The notes: generated from the letters alone by a model not told the origin. 64,000 nucleotides of DNA from Symbiobacterium thermophilum IAM 14863 (GCF_000009905.1 NC_006177.1:620001-684000), one strand, 5' to 3'; positions 45,049-54,241 are shown, counted from the first letter of the stretch. Numbers and translations: made by a program.

Positions 45049-46152
45049 TTGCGGCTCGAGGAGTTCACGTACCTACCGCTGGATGTGAAAGAGAAGGCGC
45101 TGCGGTACCTGGCCAACATGATGGGCGAGCCCGAGCGGCCGCTGGACCAGCTGACGGCGGATCTGGAGCGGGCGCTGGATCGCGCCGTCAGGGGCGGGCT
45201 GTTCTCCTACCTGCGGGAGGAGCAGCCCGTGGAGGACCGCGCCCGGGCGGACGCCGTCCTCTTCCCGACCGGCCACACCACGCCCACCGGCGAGGAGATC
45301 CTGGCCAAGTGCATCCTCAACAAGAACCCCAACCGGCAGCCCTGGTTCGGCCTGTTCTTTCAGGCGGCCCGGCGGGAGGGGTTCGTCATCGGGGACCTGT
45401 ACTTCCGCACCTGGAACGAGGGGGCCCGATTCCTGGAGGAGCTCGCGTCCATGGCCATCCCGGAGCGGTGGAACTACAGCCAGTACCAGTCGAAGCAGCA
45501 GCATCCCATCCTGAAGTCGTACGTGGAAAAGACCTACGAGCGGCTGAAGCAGCAGGGGCGCGTCCTGCGGAACGAAAGCAAGCTGCTCTTCAACACCGGA
45601 CTGCTGAATGTGTACTTCAAAGAAATCTACGTGCTCGGCGAGGCGGATCCGGAGTACCCGCAGCGGGTGATCAACGCCCGCCCGGTGCTGGAGAACGACC
45701 GCGCGGTGCTGGAGCTCTTCCTGAATCAGAAGCCGCCGATGGCCACCTACTTCGACAGGATCACGGATGTGATCTTCGACCCCGACCTGGAGATCAACAC
45801 CGACGACATCCACATCATCGACGACAACTTCGACCGCATCCCGCCCAAGTACCGGAACCGCAAGAAGAGCGAAATCTTCGCCCTGTTCCAGGCGGCCATC
45901 GAGTTTGCGCGCATCATGGCCCGGCGCAACTACAAGCTCGTGGTGCCGCAGTATTACATGGGGCAGATTCAGTTCCTGATGCCCATCTATCTCTCCGGCG
46001 AGTTCAGCGGCCCACCGGACTTTGCCCTGGTGCTGCAGAAGATGGGCGATGTCTACCGGGGCAACACCATCCTCACACTGGACATGGCCTACCAGAACGC
46101 ACGCCTCATCGCCAAGCCCGACACCACCTGGCTCAGCCCGGATAAGTTCTAA
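45049..46152 (+). CDS. DUF3825-family protein
   Basis: 367 residues, no signal peptide or membrane helix. 'LFPTGHTTPTGEEILAKCILNKN', 'PWFGLFFQAARREGFVIGDLYFRTWNEGARFL', 'LLFNTGLLNVYFKEIYVLGE' and 'PQYYMGQIQFLMPIYLSGEFSGPPDFALVL' are characteristic DUF3825 blocks. The family is uncharacterised, sometimes fused to nucleic-acid-binding domains; here it stands alone. TTG 45049 with AAAGGA about 10 bp upstream. Followed by its own terminator, so probably monocistronic. Confidence 0.78.
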   Translation: MRLEEFTYLPLDVKEKALRYLANMMGEPERPLDQLTADLERALDRAVRGGLFSYLREEQPVEDRARADAVLFPTGHTTPTGEEILAKCILNKNPNRQPWFGLFFQAARREGFVIGDLYFRTWNEGARFLEELASMAIPERWNYSQYQSKQQHPILKSYVEKTYERLKQQGRVLRNESKLLFNTGLLNVYFKEIYVLGEADPEYPQRVINARPVLENDRAVLELFLNQKPPMATYFDRITDVIFDPDLEINTDDIHIIDDNFDRIPPKYRNRKKSEIFALFQAAIEFARIMARRNYKLVVPQYYMGQIQFLMPIYLSGEFSGPPDFALVLQKMGDVYRGNTILTLDMAYQNARLIAKPDTTWLSPDKF

Positions 46153-46166
46153 CAGACCCAGCAGGC

Positions 46167-46193
46167 AGCCCCTCCGGCGGCGGAGGGGCTTTC
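46167..46193 (+). terminator. Terminator after the DUF3825 gene
   Basis: AGCCCCTCCG, loop GCGG, CGGAGGGGCT, then TT. Confidence 0.8.
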
Positions 46194-46297
46194 GCGTACC
46201 CCGCCCGGCCGGTGAGAGCAGGAACCGCTGGGGGTGGGAGCTAATATACATCTTTGCATAGAATAGGAGCCGGATCCGCCTGAAAGGAGGTATATCC

Positions 46298-47671
46298 ATG
46301 ACCCAGACGACGCGCTACGTACGGCTGGTAACCGAAGTCCCCGGCCCGCGCTCCCGGGAGCTGATGGCCCGCAAGGAGCGCGTCGTGGCGAACGCCCTCT
46401 CCATTCACGTGCCGGTGGCGATCCAGGAAGCGCGCGGCGCGCTGGTCACGGACGTGGACGGCAACGTGTTCATTGACCTCGCCGGGGGCATGGGCTGCAT
46501 GAACGTGGGCCATTCGCACCCCCGGGTGGTCGAGGCCATTCAGCGGAGTGCGGCGCAGTTTACCCACACCGACTTCTCGGTGATCATGTACGAGTCGTAC
46601 ATCCGGCTGGCGGAGCGGCTGGCCGCGCTGGCGCCGGGCGACTTCCCCAAGAAGGCCTGCTTCTTCAACTCCGGCGCCGAGGCGGTGGAGAACGCGATCA
46701 AGATCGCCCGCAAGTATACGGGCCGAAGGGCCATCATCGCGCTGGAGGGCGCCTTCCACGGCCGCACCAACCTGGCCATGGCCCTCACCTCCAAGGTGAA
46801 GCCGTACAAGGAAGGGTTCGGTCCGTTCGCCCCGGAGATTTACCGGGTTCCGACGCCGTACACCTACCGGCGGCCCGCGGGCATGAGCGAGGCGGAGTAC
46901 GTGAGGTTCTGCGCCGACGCCCTGGAGAGGGCCCTGATCACTCACGTGTCACCGGACGAGGTCGCCGCGATCATCCTGGAGCCGGTGCAGGGCGAGGGTG
47001 GCTTCATCCCGCTCCACCCCGATTACCTGGCCCGGGTGAGCCAGTTGGCCCGGAAGCACGGCTTCCTGATCATCGCCGATGAGATCCAGTCCGGCTTCGG
47101 CCGCACGGGCACCTTCTTCGCCAGCGAGCAGCTGGGCCTGGTGCCGGACCTGATCTGCGTGGGCAAGTCGCTGGCCGCGGGCATGCCGCTCTCGGGCGTG
47201 ATCGGCCGGGCCGAGGTCATGGACGCCCCGGAGGACTCCACCATCGGCGGCACCTACGTGGGCAACCCCGTCGCGTGTGACGCGGCCCACGCGGTGCTGG
47301 ACATCATGGAGGAGGAGGGGCTCGTCAGCCGGGCCCGGGCGATCGGCGACCTGATGCGGCGCCGGTTCCAGGAGCTGGCGGTGCAGCTGGAGAGCATTCC
47401 CGGTTCCCGCCTGCAGATCGGCGAGATCCGCGGGCTGGGTGCCATGTTGGGCGTGGAGCTGGTGACCGACCGGGCCACCCGGGCGCCGGCCACGGCGGAG
47501 GCCGCTGAGGTGGTGAAGCGGGCCTGGCAGCGGGGGGTCGTGGTCGTGAAGTGCGGCATCTACGGCAACACCCTGCGCATGCTGCTCCCGCTGGTGATCA
47601 CCGACGATCAGCTGAACGAGGCGCTGGACATCATCGGGCAGATCTGCACCGAGATCGCCCGGGGCGAGTAA
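46298..47671 (+). CDS. gabT: 4-aminobutyrate aminotransferase
   Basis: 457 residues, class III PLP aminotransferase. 'CFFNSGAEAVENAIKIARKYTGR', 'LEPVQGEGGFIPLHPDYL', 'LIIADEIQSGFGRTG' and 'LICVGKSLAAGMPLSGVIGR' (PLP lysine) are GabT-like. It transfers the GABA amino group to 2-oxoglutarate, giving succinate semialdehyde. AAAGGAGG lies 8 bp before ATG 46298. No succinate-semialdehyde dehydrogenase is next to it, and a terminator follows. Confidence 0.9.
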   Translation: MTQTTRYVRLVTEVPGPRSRELMARKERVVANALSIHVPVAIQEARGALVTDVDGNVFIDLAGGMGCMNVGHSHPRVVEAIQRSAAQFTHTDFSVIMYESYIRLAERLAALAPGDFPKKACFFNSGAEAVENAIKIARKYTGRRAIIALEGAFHGRTNLAMALTSKVKPYKEGFGPFAPEIYRVPTPYTYRRPAGMSEAEYVRFCADALERALITHVSPDEVAAIILEPVQGEGGFIPLHPDYLARVSQLARKHGFLIIADEIQSGFGRTGTFFASEQLGLVPDLICVGKSLAAGMPLSGVIGRAEVMDAPEDSTIGGTYVGNPVACDAAHAVLDIMEEEGLVSRARAIGDLMRRRFQELAVQLESIPGSRLQIGEIRGLGAMLGVELVTDRATRAPATAEAAEVVKRAWQRGVVVVKCGIYGNTLRMLLPLVITDDQLNEALDIIGQICTEIARGE

Positions 47672-47685
47672 GGCGCGCAGGGCAG

Positions 47686-47723
47686 ACGCAGGCGGCCCCA
47701 CTGCCACGGGGGGCCGCCTGCGT
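47686..47723 (+). terminator. Terminator of gabT
   Basis: ACGCAGGCGGCCCC and GGGGCCGCCTGCGT form a 14-bp stem 15 bp after gabT. The T-tract is minimal. Confidence 0.75.
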
Positions 47724-47741
47724 TGGTATCGAGATGCATCG

Positions 47742-47948
47742 TCAACGGCCGACAGCCGCTTCGTTGAGCCGTTGCTGCACGAGGTTCCGCAGTTCCGCGG
47801 AGAGGCGGACGTGGACTTCTGAGCCGCTGATCCGGACCGTGTCATCCTCGCCTTCGAACCCAACGACCTCCAGCAGGATCGTCTCCGAGGCGTCGCGACC
47901 GCATCCGCCCTGAACAGCCGGAAGGGGGCAAGAAGGTTCTGCCTCCAC
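47742..47948 (-). CDS. Possible small protein of unknown function
   Basis: 68 codons from GTG 47948, with GGAGG about 10 bp upstream, ending just short of the gabT terminator. The C-terminal half ('LLEVVGFEGEDDTVRISGSE' then 'VHVRLSAELRNLVQQRLNEA') is amphipathic and protein-like, but codon bias is weaker than in neighbours. Homology would be needed to confirm it. Confidence 0.4.
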   Translation of the reverse strand: MEAEPSCPLPAVQGGCGRDASETILLEVVGFEGEDDTVRISGSEVHVRLSAELRNLVQQRLNEAAVGR

Positions 47949-47995
47949 CGTCCCGTTCCCTCCCCGCAGGCAGGCGGAAGGCGAAGACAGCAAGA

Positions 47996-48043
47996 GAAGC
48001 CATCGAGGCCCCGAGGCGTACCCGTCCTCGTCTCGATGGCTTC
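47996..48043. terminator. Long hairpin downstream of the acyl carrier protein gene
   Basis: GAAGCCATCGAG and CTCGATGGCTTC form a perfect 12-bp outer stem around a GC-rich inner part. It lies 20 bp after the acyl carrier protein stop on the minus strand, and no T-run follows in either direction. Confidence 0.65.
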
Positions 48044-48062
48044 TTGCGCGTGTTCGCCCGGC

Positions 48063-48290
48063 TCACTCCTCGACACGGGCGACCAGCGAACAGAGCTCGC
48101 CGACGGTCTCCACGTCGACCAGGAGCTCTTCCGACAGCTCCACGCCGAACTCGGCCTCCAGCGCCTCGACCAGCTCCTCCATGCTGGTCTCGTACTCCTC
48201 CGTGAGGGCGGTCAGGGTGGTGGCCGGGCCAATGGTACGGTCTCCCACCCGTTCCCGGATGAGCTTCAGCGCTTCGTTTCGCACATCCAT
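48063..48290 (-). CDS. Acyl carrier protein-like protein
   Basis: 75 residues, the size of ACP. 'VGDRTIGPATTLTALTEEYETSMEELVEALEAEF' contains the expected phosphopantetheine region, with Ser in ETSMEELVEAL in place of the classical DSLxxVEL. 'VELSEELLVDVETVGELCSLV' is the helix III/IV part. Whether a synthase can prime this divergent site is unproven. ATG 48290, GGAGGTGG upstream. It is divergent from fadD, 185 bp away, suggesting a shared role in acyl metabolism. Confidence 0.78.
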   Translation of the reverse strand: MDVRNEALKLIRERVGDRTIGPATTLTALTEEYETSMEELVEALEAEFGVELSEELLVDVETVGELCSLVARVEE

Positions 48291-48475
48291 GGGTCGCAGT
48301 GCCACCTCCGGGGCCATATTCTGCCCGGGCCGCCTCCGGTTATGCGCTCTGCAAGGGAAAGAAAGAACAAAACAATCCGCCGTATTATACCTGGAGGGTA
48401 AATCGGAATCATGTTACAATAAGACAAATCCGACCAGGTCTGATGGGAATCTCGGATCAAGGGGGGGCATTTCGC

Positions 48476-50149
48476 GTGGAGCGTCCGTATCTCAAGGCCT
48501 ATCCGCAGGGGGTACGCTGGGAGCTGGAGTTCCCGGAGGTTCCCTTCTACCAGGCGCTCTTCGAGCAGGCAGCGAAGCACCCGGAGCGGACAGCACTCAT
48601 CTTTATGGGTAAGCGGGTGAGCTACGGCGAACTCGTGGATCTGATCGACCGGTTCGGCGCAGCGCTGCAGCGGAGGTACGGCATCCAAAAAGGGGACCGC
48701 GTGGGCATCATCCTTCCCAACAGCCCGCAGAACGTCATCGCCACGGTGGCCTGCCAGCGGATCGGCGCGATCCCGGTCCAGTTCAACCCGCTCTACGTGG
48801 CCCGGGAGATTGCCTACCAGGTGAAGGACTCGGGCTGCCGCATCATGATCACGCTGGACCTGTTCTGGCAGAAGGTGCGCGAGGCCGGCGGGGTGGAGGC
48901 GTACATCTGGACCGGGGCGCAGGACTACCTGAACTTCCCGCTCAACATCCTCTACCGGCTGAAGGCCAAGCCCCCGCGCATCCCGCCCTCGGAGGCGACC
49001 CACTTCATGGAACTCCTCCGCGAGAGCCCGCAGGGAATTCAGATCGCCCCCGTGAACCCCAGGGAGGACGTGGCGGTGCTGCTCTACACCGGCGGCACCA
49101 CCGGCGTCTCCAAGGGCGTCATGCTCACCCACTTCAACCTGACGTCCAACGTGACCCAGATCCGCGAGTGGCTGCAGATCGGCGACGAGCATCACACCAC
49201 GCTCGCCGTCCTGCCCATGTTCCACTCCTACGGCTTCACGGCCGCGGTGGGCATGGGGCTGTCGTGCGGCTTCACCCTGATTCTGGTGCCGCGCTTTGAT
49301 CCCGGCGACCTGCTGAAGACCATCGCCAAGTACCGGCCGTCGGTGTTCCCGGGCGTGCCGACGATGTACATCGGGCTGCTCAACCATCCTGACATCCACA
49401 AGTACGACCTGCGCTCGATCAAACTGTGCGTCACCGGCGCCGCGGCGATGCCGGTGGACCTGCTCCGCCGCTTCGAACAGGTCACCGGCGCGACCATCAT
49501 GGAGGGCTACGGCCTCACGGAGACCTCGCCGGTGACCCACGCCAACCCGCGCTTCGGCAAACGGATCCCGGGCAGCGTCGGCCTGCCCTACCCGGGCACC
49601 GACGTGCGGATCGTGGATCTGGAGACCGGCGAGGACCTGCCGCCCGGCGGCGAGGGCGAGATCCTGATCAGGGGCCCGCAGGTCATGAAGGGCTACTGGA
49701 ACCGGCCGGAGGAGACCGCGGAGGTCCTGAAGGACGGATGGCTCTACACGGGCGACATCGGCCGGATGGACGACGAGGGCTACCTCTACATCGTGGACCG
49801 CAAGAAGGACATGATCATTGCAGGCGGGTTCAACATCTATCCGCGGGAGATCGACGAGGTGCTCTACCAGCACCCCGCGGTTCTGGAGGCCTGCGCGGTG
49901 GGCGTGCCCGATGCGTACCGGGGCGAGACGGTGAAGGCCTTCGTGGTGCTCAAACCCGGCGCGCAGGCCACCGAGCAGGAGATCCTCGAGTTCTGCCGGG
50001 AGCGGCTGGCCGCCTACAAGCGGCCGCGCTCGGTGGAGTTCCTGCCTGAGCTGCCCAAGTCCACGGTCGGCAAGGTGCTGCGCCGGGTTCTGGCCGAGCA
50101 GGAGCGCAGCAAGATGGAGCAGAAGCAGAAGGCCGCGGTGGCCGATTAG
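48476..50149 (+). CDS. fadD: Long-chain acyl-CoA synthetase
   Basis: 557 residues. P-loop 'LLYTGGTTGVSKGVMLTH', 'IMEGYGLTETSPVTH', 'WLYTGDIGRMDDEGYLYIVDRKKDMI', 'IAGGFNIYPREIDEVLY' and C-terminal lysine in 'LPKSTVGKVLRRVL'. It adenylates fatty acids and transfers them to CoA. GTG 48476 with AAGGGGGGG upstream; an in-frame ATG at 48443 lacks a ribosome site. TACAAT at 48415-48420 is a possible -10, but no good -35 is seen. It is followed by SCP2 and, 2 kb on, fadF. Confidence 0.92.
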   Translation: MERPYLKAYPQGVRWELEFPEVPFYQALFEQAAKHPERTALIFMGKRVSYGELVDLIDRFGAALQRRYGIQKGDRVGIILPNSPQNVIATVACQRIGAIPVQFNPLYVAREIAYQVKDSGCRIMITLDLFWQKVREAGGVEAYIWTGAQDYLNFPLNILYRLKAKPPRIPPSEATHFMELLRESPQGIQIAPVNPREDVAVLLYTGGTTGVSKGVMLTHFNLTSNVTQIREWLQIGDEHHTTLAVLPMFHSYGFTAAVGMGLSCGFTLILVPRFDPGDLLKTIAKYRPSVFPGVPTMYIGLLNHPDIHKYDLRSIKLCVTGAAAMPVDLLRRFEQVTGATIMEGYGLTETSPVTHANPRFGKRIPGSVGLPYPGTDVRIVDLETGEDLPPGGEGEILIRGPQVMKGYWNRPEETAEVLKDGWLYTGDIGRMDDEGYLYIVDRKKDMIIAGGFNIYPREIDEVLYQHPAVLEACAVGVPDAYRGETVKAFVVLKPGAQATEQEILEFCRERLAAYKRPRSVEFLPELPKSTVGKVLRRVLAEQERSKMEQKQKAAVAD

Positions 50150-50230
50150 CAGGAGATTCGGACGACGGCCGCCGAAGTGAAGCACCGGGCACGTATGCGA
50201 CACCTGACGAAGGAAGGGGAGACCAGAGCG

Positions 50231-50551
50231 ATGACGATCGCAGAGCTGCTGGAGAAGCTGAAGGCGCAGATCGCCGCGAATCCGGCCAAGATCGCCAACC
50301 TGAAGGCGACCTATCAGTTCGAGCTGACCGGGGAGGGCGGCGGCACCTACCACGCCGTCTTCGACAACGGCCAGTACAAGATCGGCGAGGGACCCGTGGA
50401 GAACCCGGGTTGCACCATCACCATGGCCACCTCTGACTTCTTCGCCCTGATGGAGCGCAAGCTGAACCCGATGGCGGCTTTCATGTCCGGCAAGCTGAAG
50501 ATCCGCGGCGACATGGGCCAGGCGATGAAGCTCCACCAACTGTTCAGTTAA
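50231..50551 (+). CDS. SCP2 sterol-binding-domain protein
   Basis: 106 residues, a bare SCP2 domain. 'ATYQFELTGEGGGTYHAVFDNGQYKIGEG' and 'CTITMATSDFFALMERKLNPMAAFMSGKLKIRGDMGQAMKL' are characteristic. The fold holds acyl chains or other lipids in a hydrophobic tunnel. It lies 81 bp after fadD on the same strand, so it may carry acyl-CoA or fatty acid for it. ATG 50231 after GAAGGGGAG. Confidence 0.9.
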   Translation: MTIAELLEKLKAQIAANPAKIANLKATYQFELTGEGGGTYHAVFDNGQYKIGEGPVENPGCTITMATSDFFALMERKLNPMAAFMSGKLKIRGDMGQAMKLHQLFS

Positions 50552-50578
50552 AGCCCCGCGCGGAGGCACCCAGCGAAC

Positions 50579-50612
50579 GCAGCGCCCCCGGCCCGCAGGT
50601 CGGGGGCGCTGC
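50579..50612 (+). terminator. Hairpin after the SCP2 gene
   Basis: GCAGCGCCCCCG and CGGGGGCGCTGC, a perfect 12-bp stem. No U-run. Confidence 0.6.
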
Positions 50613-50698
50613 CCGTGGCCGGGCCCTGCGGGACAGGCAGGGATCCCGGCATTTGTTCACGTATACACAAGGGATAACCCCTGAAAGGGGGGCTCGCT

Positions 50699-51556
50699 CT
50701 GCTTCACCTGTTCGCCCTGCTGATCGCGCTGGCCCCGGCGGCGGCCATGCTCTGGTACATCCGCCACCTGGACAAGTACGAGCCGGAGCCCTGGACCCAC
50801 ATCGCCGCCGCGTTCGTGGCCGGCGTGCTGGTCACGGTGCCTGTCTACGCCGTCGAGGTCCTGCTGGACCAGGTGGTTTCCTTCTCCGGCTTCATGGAGA
50901 CGGTGTACGTCTCGTTCATCGTCGCGGCGGTCACGGAGGAGACCGGCAAGGGCATCGCCGCTTGGGCCGCGAGCTGGCGCAGGCCCGAGTTCAACGAGGT
51001 CATGGACGGCATCGTGTACTTCGGCGTTACCCACATGGGCTTCGCCGTGGCCGAGAACCTCGTCTACGTGTTCCTCGGCGGCGACATCCACACCGGCATC
51101 CTGACCGCGCTGGTTCGCACCACCACCGCCGTGCCCATGCACGTGATCGTCGGCATGATCATGGGCTACCACATGGGCGTCGTGCGGTTCGCCACGACCC
51201 GGCGGGAGAAGGTGCTGCACATCCTGGAGGGGTGGGTTCTGCCCGTCCTGTTGCACGGCTTCTACAACCTGGGGAGCCTCAATCAGGACATGGCCCTGGA
51301 GACCCTGACCGACCTCATCCGCTACGGTTTCGGCACGGCCCTGCTCTACGCCGCGGTGGTGGCCCTGTGGATGGCGCTCCTCCCCCGGGTGCGGCGCGCC
51401 CAGCAGGCCTCGCCGTTCCGGCCGATCGCGGCTTACCCCCTCGTCGCGGCCGAGATGCCTTGCCCCGGCTGCGGCGCGGTCTATCCCCAGGGGGCGCGCT
51501 ACTGCCCCAACTGCGGCGTCAGGCTCGAGCGAGGCGGCGCTCCTGCTCCCAGATGA
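50699..51556 (+). CDS. PrsW-family intramembrane protease with a C-terminal zinc ribbon
   Basis: About 285 residues with seven or eight hydrophobic segments. 'AAVTEETGKGIAAW' (EE motif), 'VTHMGFAVAENLVYVF' and 'HVIVGMIMGY' plus 'LLHGFYNL' carry the conserved Glu/His residues of PrsW-like metalloproteases, which in Bacillus cleave anti-sigma factors. The last 30 residues add a zinc ribbon CPGCGAVYPQGARYCPNCG. An ATG at 50747 would cut off the first membrane helix (LLHLFALLIALAPAAA) and has no ribosome site. A CTG at 50699 lies just after GAAAGGGGGG, so I take CTG as the start. Confidence 0.8.
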   Translation: MLHLFALLIALAPAAAMLWYIRHLDKYEPEPWTHIAAAFVAGVLVTVPVYAVEVLLDQVVSFSGFMETVYVSFIVAAVTEETGKGIAAWAASWRRPEFNEVMDGIVYFGVTHMGFAVAENLVYVFLGGDIHTGILTALVRTTTAVPMHVIVGMIMGYHMGVVRFATTRREKVLHILEGWVLPVLLHGFYNLGSLNQDMALETLTDLIRYGFGTALLYAAVVALWMALLPRVRRAQQASPFRPIAAYPLVAAEMPCPGCGAVYPQGARYCPNCGVRLERGGAPAPR

Positions 51557-51851
51557 TCGATCCGGCGAGCAGCAGGGCTGCCGGCACCACCAGGTACCAG
51601 GCCCGGTCGGGGACCACGGACCGGTACAGCACGACCCAGCCGAAGACGTGGCAGACCAGCCGCCAGGGCACCGCCCAGTGCACGGTGGCGACGTTGAGCA
51701 GCCACGTGAGCCCGACCAGGCCGATGAGCGCGAGTCCGTTCACCCCCGTGGCGACGACCGTCAGTGCCAGAGCGAAGGCCATCAGGGCCAGGAACCCGGT
51801 CCAGCCCGCGGCGGTGGCCGGGTAGCCGGCCCGGTACAGCCGCTCCCGCAT
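51519..51851 (-). CDS. Small four-helix membrane protein
   Basis: 110 residues with hydrophobic segments at about 17-37, 39-57, 62-78 and 83-99, ending in a charged tail (EQERRLARA). ATG 51851 is preceded by GGGGGTGATTCC. It is convergent with the PrsW gene and overlaps its end by 38 bp. No family recognised. Confidence 0.65.
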   Translation of the reverse strand: MRERLYRAGYPATAAGWTGFLALMAFALALTVVATGVNGLALIGLVGLTWLLNVATVHWAVPWRLVCHVFGWVVLYRSVVPDRAWYLVVPAALLLAGSIIWEQERRLARA

Positions 51852-51900
51852 GGAATCACCCCCGAGACAGGCTATGACGCCGTCCGGACGGCCATGTTAT

Positions 51901-51925
51901 CCGCCCCGTGCAGGGGCGGGTTTTT
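51901..51925 (+). terminator. Rho-independent terminator upstream of fadF
   Basis: CCGCCCC, loop GTGCA, GGGGCGG, then GTTTTT. It is oriented for plus-strand transcripts, so it would end PrsW read-through after crossing the opposite-strand membrane-protein gene. Confidence 0.85.
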
Positions 51926-52095
51926 GCGTCTTCAGGGGGTCACGGCGGAGAGGGGATGAAAACCTACGAAAGAATAGGATGAGCATAGAGGATATTTTGC
52001 CGAGAGGGACGAATAATGCGAGACAGACTGAATGGCTATTCATTCACGAGGCGTGGGGGAGAAGAGGCAAGGTTGGCCGATAAGGGGGAGGCAGC

Positions 52096-54183
52096 ATGAT
52101 CCTGGCAACCAGGACCGTCTACTGGAACATCGAGCACGAGTACATCCTCTACCTCATCTTCATCGCCGCCGTGGCGGTGTTCGCTTACGGCCTGTGGCAG
52201 CGCGTCCGGACGTGGTTCGTCGGCATGCCGGAGGTCCGCTGGGACCTGGTCCGGGACCGGCTGCGACAGGCGTGGCGCCACGCGGCGCTGCAGCGGCGGC
52301 TCTCCCAGAACCGGGTCGCCGGCGTCTTCCACCTCTGGCTGTCGTGGGGCTTCTTCATTCTCTTCCTCGGCACCGTGGTGGTCATGATCCACGAGGACCT
52401 GCGGATCCGGATCATGCAGGGGCCGTTCTACCTCTGGTTCCAGTCGCTGGTCCTGGATATCGCCGGCCTGCTGGCCCTGGTGGGCGCCGTCATCGCCTGG
52501 GTGCGGCGGGGGGTGTTCAAGCCCCGGGCCCTGTCCAAGGTCGCGGAGACGAAGGCGCCGCTGGACGACTGGGTCTACCTGCTGCACATCGTGCTGATCC
52601 TGTGGACCGGCTTCTGGGTGGAGGGCATCCGACTCGTGGCCACCGACGACCCCTGGGCGGCCTGGTCGCCCGTCGGACTGGCGCACGGCCGGCTGCTGGC
52701 GAGCTTCATGTCGCTGGAGGCGATGCTCGTCCTGCACCGGATCCTCTGGTGGTTCCACATGGTCATCTCCTTCGGGTTCATCGCCCTCATGCCCTACACC
52801 AAGATGATCCACATCCTCACCGGTCCCGCCAACATCTTCCTCTCCGACCTGCGGCCGGCCGGCATCATGGCCGCCACCGACCTTGAGGCGGAGAACCCGG
52901 TGCTGGGGGCGGCCACGCTCTGGGACTTCCGCTGGAAGGACCTGGCCGACCTGGACGCCTGCACCGAGTGCGGCCGTTGCCAGGAGAACTGTCCGGCTTT
53001 CCTCACCGGCAAGCCGCTCAACCCCAAGAAGCTGATCCTCGACCTGCAGCGCCACCTCCACGAACAGGGGCCACTGCTGGCCCTGGCGGCGATGAAGGGC
53101 GAGCGCCCCGCGGAACAGCCCTTCGAGTCGCAGTTGGTGGGGTCCGTGGTGCAGCCGGACGAGATCTGGGCGTGCACCACCTGCCGCGCCTGCATGGAGG
53201 TCTGTCCGGTCTTCATCGAGCACGTGCCCAAGATCGTCGAGATGCGCCGCCACCAGGTGATGCTCCAGGGCGAGTTCCCGGCCGAGCTGAACCAGACGTT
53301 CAAGAACCTGGAGCGGCAGGGCAACCCGTGGGGCATGGGCGCCCACACCCGCACGGCGTGGACCGAGGGGCTGAACGTGCCGCTCCTGGCCGACAAGCCC
53401 GACGCCGAGTACCTCTTCTGGCCCGGCTGCGCCGGCGCGTTTGACCAGCGGGGGCAGAAGATCGTGCGGGCCATCGTGCAGCTCCTGGACCAGGCCGGTG
53501 TCTCGTACGCCATCCTCGGCCCCGAGGAGAAGTGCACGGGCGACGCCGCCCGCCGGGCCGGCAACGAGCTGCTCTTCCAGCAGCTGGCCATGGAGAACAT
53601 CGCCACCTTGCAGGGCTACGGCGTGAAGAAGATCATCACCCACTGCCCGCACTGCTTCCACACCTTCGACAAGGACTACCGGGCCATGGGGCTGGACGTC
53701 GAGGTCGTCCACCACACGCAGCTGCTCGCCCGGCTGGTGAAGGAGGGGCGGCTGAAGCCAGTGAAGGAGGTGGCGGCGACCGTCACCTACCACGACTCCT
53801 GCTACCTCGGCCGCTACGGCGGCGAGTACGGGGCGCCCCGGGAGCTGCTCACGGCCCTGCCCGGGGTGGAGCTCAGGGAGATGGAGCGGCACGGCCCGAC
53901 CGCGATGTGCTGCGGCGCCGGCGGCGCGCAGATGTGGATGGAGGAGCACCACGGGACCCGCATCAACCTGGAGCGCACCCGCCAGGCGCTGGCCACCGGC
54001 GCGACCACCATCGCCACCAACTGTCCGTTCTGCATGACCATGCTTTCCGACGGCGTCGCGGCCCAGGAGAACAGCGACCAGCTCAGGGTGCTTGACCTGG
54101 CGGAGCTCCTCCTGGAGGCCGTGGGTACCGGTGGGGGGCCGGAGGCCGCGGCGACCGTTGCACCGTCGGGGGAAAAGGAGTAA
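52096..54183 (+). CDS. fadF: Membrane-bound (Fe-S) oxidoreductase, ETF:quinone oxidoreductase type
   Basis: 695 residues. Five membrane helices in the first 250 residues carry candidate haem ligands (HLWLSWGFF, LLHIVLIL, WWFHMVISFGF). Two 4Fe-4S motifs follow, CTECGRCQENCPAF near 294 and CTTCRACMEVCPVF near 360. Two CCG domains follow (WPGCAGAFDQRG, HCPHCFHTF; YHDSCYLGRY, MCCGAGGAQMW), like heterodisulfide reductase HdrDE. In Bacillus the homologue YwjF/FadF feeds electrons from acyl-CoA dehydrogenase and ETF to menaquinone. ATG 52096 after AAGGGGGAGG. Confidence 0.9.
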   Translation: MILATRTVYWNIEHEYILYLIFIAAVAVFAYGLWQRVRTWFVGMPEVRWDLVRDRLRQAWRHAALQRRLSQNRVAGVFHLWLSWGFFILFLGTVVVMIHEDLRIRIMQGPFYLWFQSLVLDIAGLLALVGAVIAWVRRGVFKPRALSKVAETKAPLDDWVYLLHIVLILWTGFWVEGIRLVATDDPWAAWSPVGLAHGRLLASFMSLEAMLVLHRILWWFHMVISFGFIALMPYTKMIHILTGPANIFLSDLRPAGIMAATDLEAENPVLGAATLWDFRWKDLADLDACTECGRCQENCPAFLTGKPLNPKKLILDLQRHLHEQGPLLALAAMKGERPAEQPFESQLVGSVVQPDEIWACTTCRACMEVCPVFIEHVPKIVEMRRHQVMLQGEFPAELNQTFKNLERQGNPWGMGAHTRTAWTEGLNVPLLADKPDAEYLFWPGCAGAFDQRGQKIVRAIVQLLDQAGVSYAILGPEEKCTGDAARRAGNELLFQQLAMENIATLQGYGVKKIITHCPHCFHTFDKDYRAMGLDVEVVHHTQLLARLVKEGRLKPVKEVAATVTYHDSCYLGRYGGEYGAPRELLTALPGVELREMERHGPTAMCCGAGGAQMWMEEHHGTRINLERTRQALATGATTIATNCPFCMTMLSDGVAAQENSDQLRVLDLAELLLEAVGTGGGPEAAATVAPSGEKE

Positions 54184-54195
54184 AGTCACAGTGTG

Positions 54196-54222
54196 GAGGC
54201 GCCGTGTAGGGCACGGCGCCTC
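54196..54222 (+). terminator. Hairpin between fadF and the MBL hydrolase gene
   Basis: GAGGCGCCGTG and CACGGCGCCTC, 11 bp, 12 bp after the fadF stop, followed by acctttgg. It could attenuate read-through into the next gene, whose ribosome site begins about 8 bp later. Confidence 0.6.
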
Positions 54223-54241
54223 ACCTTTGGGGAGGGTGTGC

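Noticed and set aside
47742-48076. Long antisense frame (about 375 codons) overlapping gabT from the minus strand
   Set aside because: It is the complement of gabT with no ribosome site and no family motifs; only the short 68-codon frame outside gabT is kept, at low confidence.
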